Assembly: GCA_946499275.1 (NCBI GenBank)
Contig: CAMMRL010000008.1
Location: 1 to 62,393, forward strand
Source: an uncultured Clostridia bacterium
GTDB lineage: Bacteria > Bacillota > Clostridia > Oscillospirales > Acutalibacteraceae
DNA length: 62,393 nucleotides
Reading direction: 5' to 3'
Shown here in pieces: positions 17,448 through 27,684 of the stretch. Both the position numbers and the translations under genes were made by a program. The notes under the pieces were generated by a model. The model ran no database searches, was not told where the DNA came from, and saw only the letters and a list, made by a program, of their open reading frames with translations. The first letter of the stretch is position 1; each line of letters opens with the position of its first letter.

Positions 17448-17506
17448 AGAGTCCCTCCTTACCGACCAATCCGTTGTTGGCTATCGCCTATAATTCAGCA
17501 TTTTCT

Positions 17507-17553
17507 GTAATAAAAGAAGAACGCCCCGCGCCCGCGGTTGGCGGAGACGGGGC
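17507..17553 (-). terminator. Hairpin with T run between mreB and mreC (attenuating terminator)
   Basis: Minus strand: GCCCCG...CGGGGC with an inner CGCC/GGCG pairing, followed by GTTCTTCTTTTATT. It fits a partial terminator setting a high MreB to MreC ratio. Confidence 0.55.
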
Positions 17554-17561
17554 AGAAATAC

Positions 17562-18572
17562 CTACCGAGAGCGCTTGGAACGCAGGTCGCTGATCATCCC
17601 ACGGTCCAGGCATTTGCCGGTGCCGTTGACCACGCAGTCGAGCGGGTCTTCCGCGATGTGCACCGGCATGCCGGTTTCCCGGTTGATCAGCACATCCAGC
17701 CCGCGCAGCAGCGCGCCGCCGCCGGTGAGCATGATGCCGTTGTCGATGATATCGGCCGACAGTTCCGGCGGGGTGTTTTCCAGGGTGGAGCGGATCGCGT
17801 CCACAATCGCGCCGACCGGGTCGGCCAGGGCTTCCCGCACTTCTTCGGACGAAACGGTGATGTTTTTGGGCAGGCCGTCCAGCAGATTGCGGCCCTTGAC
17901 CTCCATAGAGGATTCTTCCTGACCGGGGAAGGCCGAGCCGATGCTGATCTTGATATTCTCCGCCGTGCGCTCGCCGATCAGGAGGTTGTATTTTTTCTTG
18001 ATATAGGAGACGATCGCCTCGTCGAAATCATCTCCCGCGGTGCGAACTGAACAGGAGGTGACGATATCGTCCAGCGAGATGACGGCGACTTCGGAAGTGC
18101 CGCCGCCGATGTCCACCACCATGCAGCCTGCCGCGTCGCCGACCCGCAGGCCCGCGCCGATGGCGGCCGCCATCGGCTCCACAATCAGTTCCACGTCCTT
18201 GGCGCCGGCGCTGCGCGCCGCTTCGTCCACCGCGCGGCGTTCCACTTCGGTAACGCCCGAGGGGATGCACACCATCACGCGGGGACGGCTGAAAACCGAG
18301 GAACGGGTGGTTTTGCGGATGAAGTGCTTCAGCATTTCCGCGGTTACGTCGAAATCGGCAATGACGCCGTCCTTCAGGGGGCGCATGGCCGATATGGAAC
18401 CGGGAGTGCGGCCGATCATTTCCTTCGCTTCGGTGCCGACCGCCATGACCGTGTCGGTTTTCACATCTACGGCGACCACCGACGGTTCGCGCATGACAAT
18501 ACCTTTTCCTTTTACATATACCAGGGTATTGGCGGTGCCTAAGTCGATGCCGATATCACGGTTAAAAAACAT
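17562..18572 (-). CDS. mreB: Cell-shape actin homologue MreB
   Basis: MreB forms membrane-bound filaments that orient wall synthesis. The 336 residues show the actin-fold ATP sites: [15 protein letters not shown] (phosphate 1), the [16 protein letters not shown] segment (phosphate 2) and [14 protein letters not shown] (adenosine). The N-terminal MFFNRDIG is the usual short membrane-facing start. Its own promoter lies about 230 bases upstream. Clostridia can carry an Mbl paralogue, but linkage to mreC and mreD favours MreB. Confidence 0.95.
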   Translation of the reverse strand: MFFNRDIGIDLGTANTLVYVKGKGIVMREPSVVAVDVKTDTVMAVGTEAKEMIGRTPGSISAMRPLKDGVIADFDVTAEMLKHFIRKTTRSSVFSRPRVMVCIPSGVTEVERRAVDEAARSAGAKDVELIVEPMAAAIGAGLRVGDAAGCMVVDIGGGTSEVAVISLDDIVTSCSVRTAGDDFDEAIVSYIKKKYNLLIGERTAENIKISIGSAFPGQEESSMEVKGRNLLDGLPKNITVSSEEVREALADPVGAIVDAIRSTLENTPPELSADIIDNGIMLTGGGALLRGLDVLINRETGMPVHIAEDPLDCVVNGTGKCLDRGMISDLRSKRSR

Positions 18573-18800
18573 GCTGATTTCTTCCTTTCCTCATAAGCGG
18601 CCGTACAGAGTCCGCCGCGTGTTTTCCCTATCCGTATTTTTTCTATCCGGCCGGCGGCCGTTACAATCCCCGGCAACCCCGCGCGAAAGTTCTACAGCGG
18701 AAGTTTGGGCGGAAATCCGCCGCTTTATACAGGGGCAGGGATCTGTTTCCAGTGCAAAAAGCGCAGGACTCTTTCCAAATAACACCATGATCAAGTATTT
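18573..18800 (-). other. mreB 5' leader region
   Basis: About 230 bases between the promoter at 18801-18829 and the mreB start. A 78-codon open frame here starts upstream of the predicted transcription start and has no family match, so I treat the stretch as an untranslated leader. Confidence 0.45.
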
Positions 18801-18829
18801 ATTATATACTGGCCTGGCGTTTCGCACAA
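18801..18829 (-). promoter_or_regulatory. Sigma-A promoter of the mre operon
   Basis: Minus strand: TTGTGC (18829-18824), a 17-base spacer, then a perfect TATAAT (18806-18801). Confidence 0.7.
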
Positions 18830-18917
18830 CCGGGTTTTACTGAAAATTTTCTTAATCTTCTTGGTTCGTTTCTGGTAGAAATGGGAAAAACCGCAGTTTT
18901 TCATGCGGGAGACCGCC

Positions 18918-19502
18918 TTATCCTTCCGGATGGTTGTGGAGGAAGCGCCAGAGACGCCCGCCCGGCAGCCCCATTACGGTGTAAAAATCGCCCTCGATTC
19001 CCCGGATGTTCCGCAGCCCGGCCCCTTGGATGCCGTAAGCTCCGGCCTTGTCCATCGGTTCGCCGGTGGCGACATATTCGTCGATTTCCCGGGGCGTCAA
19101 CGGAAAAAACGTAACTTTGGCGCCGTCAGCAAAGCCGCTCCCCTCCGCCGGGTAGCCGGGGCCGAACAGCCAGACGCCGGTAAATACCGTGTGGGTGCGC
19201 CCTTGTAGGAGACGGAGCATCCGCCGGGCGTCCGCTTCATCCCGCGGCTTGCCGAGCGCCAGGCCGTCCACCGATACCACGGTGTCGGCGCCAAGCACCA
19301 TCCGCCCGGAAAAGCGGGCGGTGACTTCGGCGGCTTTGCCCCGGGCGACTGCGCAGACCGCTTCGCCCAATGGGAGCAGGGGGTCTACCGCCGGCTCGCT
19401 GGATGCGGGCGCTACCTCGAACGGCAGGCCGAGCAAGGAGAGGATTTCCCGGCGGCGAGGGGAAGCGGAAGCAAGAATGAGCGGCGTGGGGGCAAACGAC
19501 AT
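18918..19502 (-). CDS. maf: Maf/Ham1-like nucleotide pyrophosphatase
   Basis: Maf proteins hydrolyse non-canonical or selected NTPs (dTTP, UTP, modified bases) and are tied to septum control. The 194 residues contain LILASASPRRREIL at the N-terminus, GADTVVSVDG with the catalytic Asp, the LLQGRTHTVFTGV segment and DKAGAYGIQG. The start ATG at 19502 follows GAAAGGAC. The gene is in a run with DUF4321 and dut genes upstream and the mre operon downstream, an arrangement common in Clostridia. Confidence 0.92.
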   Translation of the reverse strand: MSFAPTPLILASASPRRREILSLLGLPFEVAPASSEPAVDPLLPLGEAVCAVARGKAAEVTARFSGRMVLGADTVVSVDGLALGKPRDEADARRMLRLLQGRTHTVFTGVWLFGPGYPAEGSGFADGAKVTFFPLTPREIDEYVATGEPMDKAGAYGIQGAGLRNIRGIEGDFYTVMGLPGGRLWRFLHNHPEG

Positions 19503-19716
19503 GGGATACCGTCCTTTCGAGTAGGAATTTCCGCGGCTTCACGGATGGGGGAAGGGGAGAAAACGGTGCGCACGGCAGGATCGATCGATTGTGGCGTTTT
19601 CTGCTCAACAGGAAAGGCGGCCTCATCCCGCCCGTTTCACGGCAGCCGGTCTCCCGAACCCCGTCGCCTGCTTTTATTCAGGCAGGGAGCATCCGGCATT
19701 CTGCCCGCGGCGCGAG

Positions 19717-19971
19717 TCAGCGCACTTTCTTGTACAGCAACAGGGCCGCGGCGATGAACAGTACCTGCAGCACGTTGACCTGCATATGGAAGGAGAAGCT
19801 CAGTTTGATAATGGAGAGGTCGAGGTTCACCGTATCGAAGCCGATGCTTTCGCCCCAGGTCAGCCACTTAAGGAAATCAACGTTTTTGGTCAGCCCCGCA
19901 ACCAGGGCGGACAGGACGATGGCTGCCAGCACCAGGAAAACCAGGATGAGCGTGTTCTTCGTTTTATTCAT
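19717..19971 (-). CDS. DUF4321 small membrane protein
   Basis: 84 residues with two hydrophobic segments (about 7-26 and 63-80), a conserved-looking VNLDLSIIKLSFSFHMQVN middle and the ending LLLYKKVR. This pattern fits DUF4321, a family of unknown role often found next to maf in Clostridia. The start ATG at 19971 has GAAAGGAAG upstream. The 214 bases between it and maf hold no gene that I can see. Confidence 0.8.
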   Translation of the reverse strand: MNKTKNTLILVFLVLAAIVLSALVAGLTKNVDFLKWLTWGESIGFDTVNLDLSIIKLSFSFHMQVNVLQVLFIAAALLLYKKVR

Positions 19972-20040
19972 TGCCGGTTCTCTTCCTTTCGTACATGCGT
20001 TTTGCCGGTGATCCCTGCCGAATGCGGATAGGAACGGGCG

Positions 20041-20481
20041 TCACTGCCGGCCGGTGGAACCAAAGCCGCCTTCCCCGCGCTGGGTCTGATCCAGCTCATC
20101 GGTTTCCTCAACCACGGGGAGGAGGACCGGCGCGATGACGAGCTGCGCGATCCGTTCCCCCGGCTCGATGGTGTACGGCTTGTCCGAAAGGTTGATCATC
20201 CCCACCCGCAGTTCGCCCCGGTAATCGCTGTCGATTACCCCGACGCAGTTGGACAGGGTCAGGCCGAATTTGGTGGCCAACCCGCTGCGGGCGTAAACCA
20301 GCCCCACCGTTTCCGGGGAAGGGAGACCGATGGCGATGCCGGTCGGCACGCCGACCCTTTCTCCGGGGAGCACCGTCAGCGGCCGGTCCAGCAGCGCGTG
20401 TAGGTCCATCCCGGCGCTGCCCGGCGTGGCGCGGGACGGGATAACCGCCCGCGGGTCGAGTTTTTTCACCTGTAAAGTCAT
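20041..20481 (-). CDS. dut: dUTP diphosphatase (trimeric dUTPase)
   Basis: Hydrolyses dUTP to dUMP, keeping uracil out of DNA. The 146 residues carry the five dUTPase motifs in order: PGSAGMDLHA, the YARSGLATKFGL segment, NCVGVIDSDYRGEL, IEPGERIAQLVI and the flexible C-terminal RGEGGFGSTG. The ATG at 20481 follows AGGAGGTAT. The frame stays open upstream, but homology starts at MTLQVKKLD. It lies 57 bases after the interrupted U32 peptidase gene. Confidence 0.94.
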   Translation of the reverse strand: MTLQVKKLDPRAVIPSRATPGSAGMDLHALLDRPLTVLPGERVGVPTGIAIGLPSPETVGLVYARSGLATKFGLTLSNCVGVIDSDYRGELRVGMINLSDKPYTIEPGERIAQLVIAPVLLPVVEETDELDQTQRGEGGFGSTGRQ

Positions 20482-20537
20482 GGGATACCTCCTGAATACT
20501 GAATAGCAATGCGATATTGTGTGGCTCCCGTCGGGGG

Positions 20538-22694
20538 CTATTCTACGCCCCGGCGGTACAGCCCGCGGGTAAAAGTGGGCGGGGGCGTCCCGCCCTCCCG
20601 GTAATCCCGTAGCACGCCCGCCGCCTGTTCCGGCGTTTCGTCGGTAAAATGGAGCAGCAGGAAATCCAGACGAGGCAGTTCGTCCAGCCGGTCGGCCAGG
20701 TAAAGCGGCGTGGAGTTGAGCAGTTCCGCGCAGCCGTGCGCACCCGAGCCGCCTTCGCAGGCCACGGGGAAGCGCACTCCCTTCCGGTCGGTCAAGGAAC
20801 CGTGTCCGCCACACTGCACGCAGCCGGCGCTCGCCTGATAGGGGCAGTTGCGCATTAACATCAGCGGTTGCCGCCCGTAAGCGAGGATCCCTACCGGGAC
20901 GGGGGAATGGGCGGCGAAATCCATCTGGGGAAAGGTTAGCTCCTGCGACAGCACGGCGGCGCGTACCCCGGTTTCCACCAGCGTCCGCAGGCTGCCGGTG
21001 TTGAACAGGTTCATCCCGAACCCGGCCACCGGCGCCAGACCTGCCCGGCGGGCCGGTTCCAGCGCGCCGATATTGCCGCACAGGGCGAAACGGGCACCCG
21101 CGTCCGCCGCTGTCTGGCAGAGCGCCGAAACAGCATCCTCCCGCCCGAAAAGGCCGCGCGGGATTTCCACCCCTACCACGGCCCGGCCGGACCAGAAACG
21201 GAGGGTTTCCTCCGCCGTGTTCAGCGGAAACAGGAGCGCGTCCGCCCCGCAGTCCGCCGGAACCTGGCTCGCTCCGGCAAAGCGGGCGACCAGCGCAGGC
21301 CGGGGCGGAAACGGACGGCGCGGCGCCGGTTGCGTGGGAATCCGTCCGCGATCAAAAGGGACGGGGGTGGGCGCTTCCCGCAGAGCCAGCAGCTTGTACA
21401 GCGCTTCCCGCCGCAGTGCATTGAGGGCGGAAGCCGGGACAGTCAGCCCTTCTTCCAGCTCGCAGGAAACGGCAGCGGAAAAGGGGGTGCCTCCGGTTTT
21501 GGAAAGCTGGGCGGCGGCCCGCTCCGGGTCGAGCGGGCGGTTCACCGCCGGTTCCGGCGGCGGGCCGGACACCGCCACACGGCGGCCCTCTCCATCCTCG
21601 GCAATCAACTGCATCGGCCGGCCGGGGCGCATGGTCAGGGCGGGGGAAACCGGGACGCGGGGCGGGCCCTTTTCGTATTAACGGGACAGCCGCCCCAGCA
21701 CCGGCGCGGCGGCGGTCACATCCTCTTTCCGGCGGACGCCGAACATGGCGGCGCCCCTGCGTGCGGTATAATACCCGTCCGTAAAACCAGAACGGGAAAA
21801 AACCGATTGCAAGTCGTCGGCAAGGGAACCGCTGTCCGTATCCGCCAACCCGTCCCGGGCGGCGACGGTGGCGGCGGTGGCGGCGGCGACGTATTCCGGC
21901 CGCTTCATCCGTCCCTCGATTTTGAGGGAGCATACGCCGAGGGCCGCCAGCTCCCCCACATGTTCCCGCAGGGACAGGTCGCGCAGCGACAGGGCGGCTT
22001 CCCCCGGACGGGGCAGCCGCTCCCTTCCGGCGGCGTCCCGTCCGCTGGGGGCAAAGGGCAGGCGGCAGGGCTGGGCGCACAGCCCGCGGTTCCCGCTCCG
22101 TCCGCCAAGCATGGCGGACAGCCCGCATTGGCCGGAGACGCACATGCACAGTGCGCCGTGGACGAAAATTTCCAGTTCCGCCCCCTGGTTCGCGCAGGCG
22201 GCGATTTCCTCTTTCGACATCTCCCGCGCCAGCACCACCCGCGAAAAGCCGAGGGCTGCGAGCTCCCGCACCCCGGCGGGGGTATGGCAGGAAAGCTGGG
22301 TGGAAGCGTGCAGCGGCATCCCCGGCGCGGCGGCATGGACTGCCCGCGCCAGCCCGAGATCCTGCACGATCAGCGCGTCCACGCCCAGGGCGCAGACCTC
22401 TTCAGCCAGCGCCAGGGCGGCGGGAAACTCGTCCTGCCGGATCAGGGTGTTTAAGGTGAAATGCACCTTCACCCCCCGGGCATGACAAAACGCCACCGCC
22501 TCCCGTAAGGAGACGGCGTCGAAATTGTGGGCGTTCCGGCGGGCGTTAAACCCGCCGCCGCCCAGATAAACCGCGTCCGCGCCGCAGCGGACGGCGGCGG
22601 TCAGCGCCTGCGTAGAACCGGCGGGGGACAGGATTTCCAACCTTCCCAGCCCCGCCGGCGCGCCGTTTTTCCGGTTCGGTTGAACGCCGTGCAT
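20538..22694 (-). pseudogene. U32 family peptidase with DUF3656 region, interrupted by an in-frame TAA
   Basis: The frame from the ATG at 22694 reads as a U32 peptidase: ILSPAGSTQALTAAV, GADAVYLGG, a REMSKEEIA segment and the signature ELEIFVHGALCMCVSGQC, then SLKIEGRMKRPEYVA and RSGFTDGYYT. A TAA at 21680-21678 interrupts it, and the same frame continues directly as YEKGPPRVPV, LSKTGGTPF and LNALRREAL to the stop at 20538, which is the DUF3656-type C-terminal half. About 718 residues in all, matching the fused family length. A TTA (Leu) codon there would restore LSRLYEKG, so a single base change explains the break. It starts three bases after zapA, the usual arrangement. The alternative, two split functional proteins, is possible since an ATG exists at 21632. 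Confidence 0.85.
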
Positions 22695-22697
22695 CGG

Positions 22698-23075
22698 CTA
22701 TTTCGCCTGGCCGTCTACCGGGTAGCCAGGGACGTATTTTTTACGCAGGTCGTTCAACTCGCGGCGGAGCCGTTCCGCTTCCCGCCGGGCTTCGTCCGCT
22801 TCGGAACGGGCGCGGGCGTTGTCGCTCAGGTACTCCTTGATCTGGCTGCGGAGGTTGTCCGCCGAAGCGTTGGCTTTGCGGGCTTCGTCCAACACGGTCA
22901 GCGCGGTCAGCACCGCCGCCATGGTGGTGGAGACGCGGGGATCGTTGTTCATCAGCGCTCGCATGGAACGGTCCAGTTCCGCGCCCAGTTCGAGCACATA
23001 GGATTCCGGCTCGTCGGAGGTGATGATGTATTCGGTTCCGCAGATATCCAGTTTGATTCGGTTTCTTGCGGCCAT
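22698..23075 (-). CDS. zapA: Cell division protein ZapA
   Basis: ZapA bundles FtsZ filaments at midcell. The 125-residue protein has the ZapA N-domain (NRIKLDICGTEYIITSDEP, VLELGAELDRSMRALM) and a long C-terminal coiled coil (about 65-115) rich in Glu and Arg. The start ATG at 23075 follows AAAGGAG. It is directly followed by the U32 peptidase gene. Confidence 0.9.
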   Translation of the reverse strand: MAARNRIKLDICGTEYIITSDEPESYVLELGAELDRSMRALMNNDPRVSTTMAAVLTALTVLDEARKANASADNLRSQIKEYLSDNARARSEADEARREAERLRRELNDLRKKYVPGYPVDGQAK

Positions 23076-23166
23076 TGCGGTCGGCTCCTTTCAATTGGCG
23101 ATGATTTTCAGGCTGTTTTTTGGAGGAATTTCCAGGGGAAAACGGCCGTTATTTTCTATTATTTTC

Positions 23167-23195
23167 ATTATACCGTATCCCGTGTCGAAAATCTA
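23167..23195 (-). promoter_or_regulatory. Candidate promoter of zapA and downstream genes
   Basis: Minus strand: a perfect TATAAT (23172-23167), 17 bases after a weak TAGATT (23195-23190), in an AT-richer stretch 90 bases before the zapA start. Confidence 0.45.
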
Positions 23196-23239
23196 CCCTG
23201 CGGCGCAGGATATTTGCGCGGCGGATGGATTTGCGGTGA

Positions 23240-26200
23240 TTACAGCCCGGTTTCCACCCGGACGCTGCTGCCGCGGGGGGAACGGCGTACTACGATCTGT
23301 TTGTCGATCCGCTCCTTGAGCTCCTGTACATGGGAGATGATCCCCACCAGCCGGTCGGTCCCGGCCAGGGACAGCAGGATATTGACCGCCGCGTCTAGGC
23401 TTTCGGCGTCCAAGGAGCCGAACCCCTCGTCCACAAACAGGGTGTCCACGCTGACGCCTCCCGCCCTGCGCTGGATAACATCGGACAACCCGAGGGCCAG
23501 CGCCAGGGAAGCCTTGAAGCTTTCCCCGCCCGAAAGGGTTTTGACGTGCCGCGCCTTGCCGGTGTAGTGGTCGAACACCCCCAGTTCCAGGCCGCGGTCG
23601 GCCAGGGATTCCTGGAAGTCGTTGCGTACCAGTTCAAAACGGCCGTAGGTCATTTTGTCCAACCGTTTATTGGCTTCCCGCAGGATGCTGTCGAAATAGG
23701 CGGCCTGCACCACCATTTCCAGCTGCAGCTTCTTTTTCCCTTTGATCGTGCCGTTGGCGGCGTCCGAAAGGGAGCGCAGGTTTAAAAGATCCTTTTCCAG
23801 TTCGGCGGAGTCGGCCAGCTTGCCGTCGAGTTCCGTTTCGATCCGCCGGTTGCCGTCCAGGCGGGAGCGCAGGGCGGCGGCCGACTCCCGCAGGGCGGAT
23901 GCTTCCGTTTCGCAGGCGCGCAGCGCTTCGGCGGCTTCCAGCGGGTCGGCGGTTTCCCGGGCGGTTTCCGTTTCCAGCCGGCGGACGGCGTCCTCCCACG
24001 ACCGCTTTTCTGCGGCGAGCCGTTCCTTTTCCTCCCGCCGGGCCTGCAGTGTCTCCGGCCCGCACAGGGCGGCGGAGACCGTCTCTTCCCCGGCAAAGCC
24101 GGCGTCCATGCAGCGCCGTCGGTATGCTTCGGTGAGCCGCTGCTCGGCGTCTCTGGCGGCACGGGCGGCTTCCGCCGCGTCCCTGGCGGCAGCGGCGGCG
24201 GTTTCCCACTGCCGTTCGGCCTGTTCCCGGCGTTCCCGGCAGTTTTCGCGTTCTGCCTGCAGCCGCTCGGTCAGGCGGGTGAGTTCCTCCAGCCGCTGCT
24301 GCGCCTGTTCCAGCGACAGAGACGCCTCGGGCAGCGTGGTTTCCAGCGCCTGTCGTTCGGTTCGCGCGGCTTCCAGCGCGGCGGCCAGCCCCGCCCGCTC
24401 CTCCCGGCAGGCGTCCCGCCGGGTCCGGGCGGCGCGGCGCTCTTCTTCCCGCTGGGTCAGGAGGGCGGGGAGCGCCTGCCGGCGACTTTCCCGCCGTTCG
24501 GCTTCTTCCCGCTCTTTGCAAAGCCTGTTTTGCTCCTCACGTAAACGCCGCCTCGATTCGTCCACCGTCAGGAGAAGGGAGGAAGGCGTGGAAAAGGGGA
24601 GAGCGGCTTCTTCCGCCCGGCGGCACAGTTCGGCCAAGGCGGCTTCGGCGGTGTTTTTTTGCTTTTCCAGGGCGTTCCCCGCCGCCATGCAGCGTTCGTT
24701 TTCCGTATCCCGCGCCGTTTTCAGCTGGTCGAGCTCTTCCCGGCTGGGCGCGGTTTCCGGCAAGGGAGCGGGGACGGGATGCTCCCGCGCCCCGCAGACC
24801 GGGCAGGGCTCTCCCGGTTTCAGCCGTCCGGCAAGCAGGCCGGCTTGGGCATGGAAAAAGAGGGCTTCCGCCTGGTCGTATGCCTGTTTAGCGCCGGCGT
24901 AGGCTGCGGCGGCCGACGAAAACGCGGCCTGTCTGGCGGCAAGCGTTTCTTCGTTTTCCAGGCACCGGTGGGCCAGCGTGTCCAGCTCGTCCAACCCCCT
25001 GCGGCGGCGTTCCAGTTCCTCTGCCCGGTGGTCCAGCCGGGCGAGGGCCGCCGGCGCATCCGCCAGAATCCGGTATTCCTCTTCGTCCTTTTGATACAGG
25101 GCTTCGGTCTCCTCGGCCCGTTTTTCGGCGGCGGCCAGCCGCTCCTCGCAGCCGCGCAATGCGGTCTCTCCGGCTTGGACGGCCTGGATCTGCTCGGCCA
25201 GGCGGACGTATTGGGGAAGTTGGTGGGCCAGCGCGTCCCGTTGCTGTACCAGGGCGAGACGGCGGGGCTCATCCCTCTCCAAAGCCGCCCACTGTTCGGC
25301 GGCGAACCGCCGGTCGTTTTCCCGCTCTTTCTTCTGAATGGCCCGGCGGGCGGCTTCCTCCTCCGCATCGTTTGCCTGCCGCCGGGCATTCAGCACAAGG
25401 GCGCGTTCCGCCGACAGTCCCTGCGCCCGCTCCGTCAGGGCGAGATTCTCGTCCAGCGCGGCAATCCGTTCGTCCTGCTGCGCCATTTGTTCCGCCCGGG
25501 CACGCAGGGCGGCGAGTTCTTCCCGCTTTTTGGCGGTCTCCTGTGCCGTGGCGAGCCGGACGGTCAGCCGCCGCAGCTCCTCATCCAGCGCGGCGGAGGT
25601 GTTGTACAGCGCCTGCAGCCGTTCGGCGTCCCGCCGGTTTTGTTCCGCTAGCGCGTCCCGCACCGCCGGCACGCCGAACGGCCCGTCCTTTTCCAGCGCG
25701 GCGAGGGCGGCGGTCAGTGCCGCATCCGTCTCCGCTTCCTCGCAGCGGATCCGGCGGCAGTTGTCCAGCAGATGGGAACGGGCCGTCGCCAGTTCGCCCG
25801 CCTGTTCCCTTACGCGGGCGGCCAGTTCCTGTTGGATCCGGCGGTATATCCCCGTGTCGAAAATGCGGCGGAAGATTTCGGCCCGTTCGTCGCTGCCCGC
25901 CAGCAGCAGGCGGAGGAATTCCCCCTGCGCGAGCATGCAGATCTGCCCGAACTGTTTGTGGTTCAGCCGGAGCAGCTCCTCCACGCAGCGGGTTACTTCC
26001 CCCACTTTGGCGGCCACCCGGCCGTCCGGGTAGGTCAACTCTGCGGACGCGGGCTGGCGGGTCGTCCCCTCGCCCCGCAGCTTGGGGCGGGTATATTCCG
26101 GGCTGCGGCGCACGGTATACCGCTCCCCCCGGTGCTCGAACGTCAGGGAGACGAAGGTTTCCGTTTCCGGTCGGGCGAAATCGCTCCGCAGGCCGTCCCC

Positions 26201-26386
26201 GCCCCGGCTGCTGCCGCTGGTTTCCCCAAACAGCGCGTAGGAAATGCCGTCGAAGAGGGTGGTTTTCCCCGCCCCGGTGTCTCCCGTGATCAGGAAAAGC
26301 CCGCGGCCTCCCAACCGGGCAAAATCCACGTCGCACCGCCCGGCATAGGGGCCGAAGGCGCTCATTGTCAGTAAAATCGGTTTCAT
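23240..26386 (-). CDS. sbcC: Exonuclease SbcC (Rad50-like ATPase)
   Basis: The ATPase subunit of the SbcCD nuclease, which opens hairpins and processes double-strand ends. The 1,048 residues show Walker A GDTGAGKTT near residue 35, long coiled coils on either side of the zinc hook C528-P-V-C531, the LSGGESFKASLALALG signature and Walker B LFVDEGFGSLD. Length and layout are normal. The start is the ATG at 26386, 34 bases after sbcD. Dense Arg/Glu/Ala coding in the coiled coils produces many long false open frames on the other strand. Confidence 0.95.
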   Translation of the reverse strand: MKPILLTMSAFGPYAGRCDVDFARLGGRGLFLITGDTGAGKTTLFDGISYALFGETSGSSRGGDGLRSDFARPETETFVSLTFEHRGERYTVRRSPEYTRPKLRGEGTTRQPASAELTYPDGRVAAKVGEVTRCVEELLRLNHKQFGQICMLAQGEFLRLLLAGSDERAEIFRRIFDTGIYRRIQQELAARVREQAGELATARSHLLDNCRRIRCEEAETDAALTAALAALEKDGPFGVPAVRDALAEQNRRDAERLQALYNTSAALDEELRRLTVRLATAQETAKKREELAALRARAEQMAQQDERIAALDENLALTERAQGLSAERALVLNARRQANDAEEEAARRAIQKKERENDRRFAAEQWAALERDEPRRLALVQQRDALAHQLPQYVRLAEQIQAVQAGETALRGCEERLAAAEKRAEETEALYQKDEEEYRILADAPAALARLDHRAEELERRRRGLDELDTLAHRCLENEETLAARQAAFSSAAAAYAGAKQAYDQAEALFFHAQAGLLAGRLKPGEPCPVCGAREHPVPAPLPETAPSREELDQLKTARDTENERCMAAGNALEKQKNTAEAALAELCRRAEEAALPFSTPSSLLLTVDESRRRLREEQNRLCKEREEAERRESRRQALPALLTQREEERRAARTRRDACREERAGLAAALEAARTERQALETTLPEASLSLEQAQQRLEELTRLTERLQAERENCRERREQAERQWETAAAAARDAAEAARAARDAEQRLTEAYRRRCMDAGFAGEETVSAALCGPETLQARREEKERLAAEKRSWEDAVRRLETETARETADPLEAAEALRACETEASALRESAAALRSRLDGNRRIETELDGKLADSAELEKDLLNLRSLSDAANGTIKGKKKLQLEMVVQAAYFDSILREANKRLDKMTYGRFELVRNDFQESLADRGLELGVFDHYTGKARHVKTLSGGESFKASLALALGLSDVIQRRAGGVSVDTLFVDEGFGSLDAESLDAAVNILLSLAGTDRLVGIISHVQELKERIDKQIVVRRSPRGSSVRVETGL

Positions 26387-26419
26387 GGTTCGATCCTCTC
26401 CAAAGGGCGCGTCCGCTGA

Positions 26420-27559
26420 TCAGGCGTCGTCCCGAGCTTTTTCGATCACCCGGCGCAGGATCGACCGCTGCTCATTGGAAAGCAGCGTCCCCGTCACCCG
26501 GGCGTAGAATTCTTCGAACATTTCTTCCTCGCTTTTGTGGGCGAGGGGATCGGCCGCCTGCTCATCCAAGGCCGGGGCTTCGGGCGGCTGCAGTTCCACG
26601 TGCAGAAGGTTCGGGTACACGGTGCGCAGCCGTTCGGCCGGGTCCAATGCCGCTTCGTCGGTTAACACGGCATGGATGTAGTCCTGCGTGTCCGCCCCGC
26701 CGTTTCCCCGGGCGGCGGCGATCAGATCGTCCAGCCTTCCGCGGATTTTCCGCAGCTCGCGCCGGGGCGTCAGGGGGAGGAGTTCCGTTTCCATTGTCCC
26801 TTTGGGGCCTAGAGTGATCAGCGGCACGCTTTTTCCATGCCGGATCTCGGACAGGGAGTATTTCAGCGGGGAACCGGCGTACCGCACGGCGTCCCGGCCT
26901 ATCCGCTGGGCGCGGTGCAGGTGGCCGAGCGCGACGTAATCGAACCCGTCGAACACAGAAACGTCCACGTTATCGCTCCCGCCGACCGACACGGTGTCTG
27001 ATTCGCACAGTTCCGGGGATTGCCCCCCCGCGCTGACAAATTGATGGGCGATCAGCAGGTTGCGTTCCTCCGGCTGGGCGGGCAGCCCCTCCAGCGCGCA
27101 GCGCACCGCTTCCCCGGTGTTGGCGGCGGCGCAGCCCAGCCGGGCGTTGACCACCGCCGGGCGGAGGAAAGGGAGGAGGTATACATGGATCGGGCCGTAT
27201 TCGTCCTCCAGCGTCACCCGGCGGACGGCGCCGTCGTACCGGCCCGCGATGTGGACCCCGCGTTCGGCAAACAGGCGGCTGCCGAATTCCAGCCGCTCCG
27301 GAGAGTCATGGTTGCCGGATACGGCGAGGACGGCGATCCCCCGTTCGCTCAGGCTGCTCAGGAAATCGTCGAGCAGTTCCACCGCCTCCGCTGGGGGGAT
27401 GGAGCGGTCGTATATATCCCCCGCGATCAGCACGCCATCTACGGCGTACCGGTCGGCCAGGGCGAGGATTTGATGCAGGATATACCGCTGATCCTCCAGC
27501 ATGGGGGCTTCCAGAACGCATTTCCCCAGATGAAGGTCGGCTAGGTGCAGCAGACGCAT
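26420..27559 (-). CDS. sbcD: Exonuclease SbcD (Mre11-like nuclease)
   Basis: The Mn-dependent nuclease partner of SbcC. The 379 residues start LLHLADLHLGK, continue with VLIAGDIYDR and VSGNHDSPERL, and include GLLIAHQF-type and YVALGHLHRAQ motifs, the phosphoesterase metal ligands in order. The start is the ATG at 27559 with AAGGAGGAA upstream. The downstream half is the SbcD-specific capping and SbcC-contact region. It forms a two-gene operon with sbcC. Confidence 0.95.
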   Translation of the reverse strand: MRLLHLADLHLGKCVLEAPMLEDQRYILHQILALADRYAVDGVLIAGDIYDRSIPPAEAVELLDDFLSSLSERGIAVLAVSGNHDSPERLEFGSRLFAERGVHIAGRYDGAVRRVTLEDEYGPIHVYLLPFLRPAVVNARLGCAAANTGEAVRCALEGLPAQPEERNLLIAHQFVSAGGQSPELCESDTVSVGGSDNVDVSVFDGFDYVALGHLHRAQRIGRDAVRYAGSPLKYSLSEIRHGKSVPLITLGPKGTMETELLPLTPRRELRKIRGRLDDLIAAARGNGGADTQDYIHAVLTDEAALDPAERLRTVYPNLLHVELQPPEAPALDEQAADPLAHKSEEEMFEEFYARVTGTLLSNEQRSILRRVIEKARDDA

Positions 27560-27684
27560 AGGCTTCCTCCTTGCGGCGCTTTGGGTTGGTAAAAGGCCGC
27601 TTCGGTTCCAGTATACCGTATCCGCCGGGAAAATGCCAGAGTCCCGGCTGTCCCGTCGTTTGTCCGGCGACGGGAAACTCAGGA
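27560..27684. other. sbcD upstream region
   Basis: Holds a TATACT on the minus strand at 27615-27610 with only a poor -35, the likely but weak sbcDC promoter. No gene seen. Confidence 0.35.

Noticed and set aside
21330-22454. 374-codon plus-strand open frame
   Set aside because: Antisense to the U32 peptidase, which has clear family motifs; the frame is a GC-rich coding shadow.
23742-26374. Several long plus-strand frames over sbcC
   Set aside because: Arg/Ser/Ala-rich shadows of the SbcC coiled coils.
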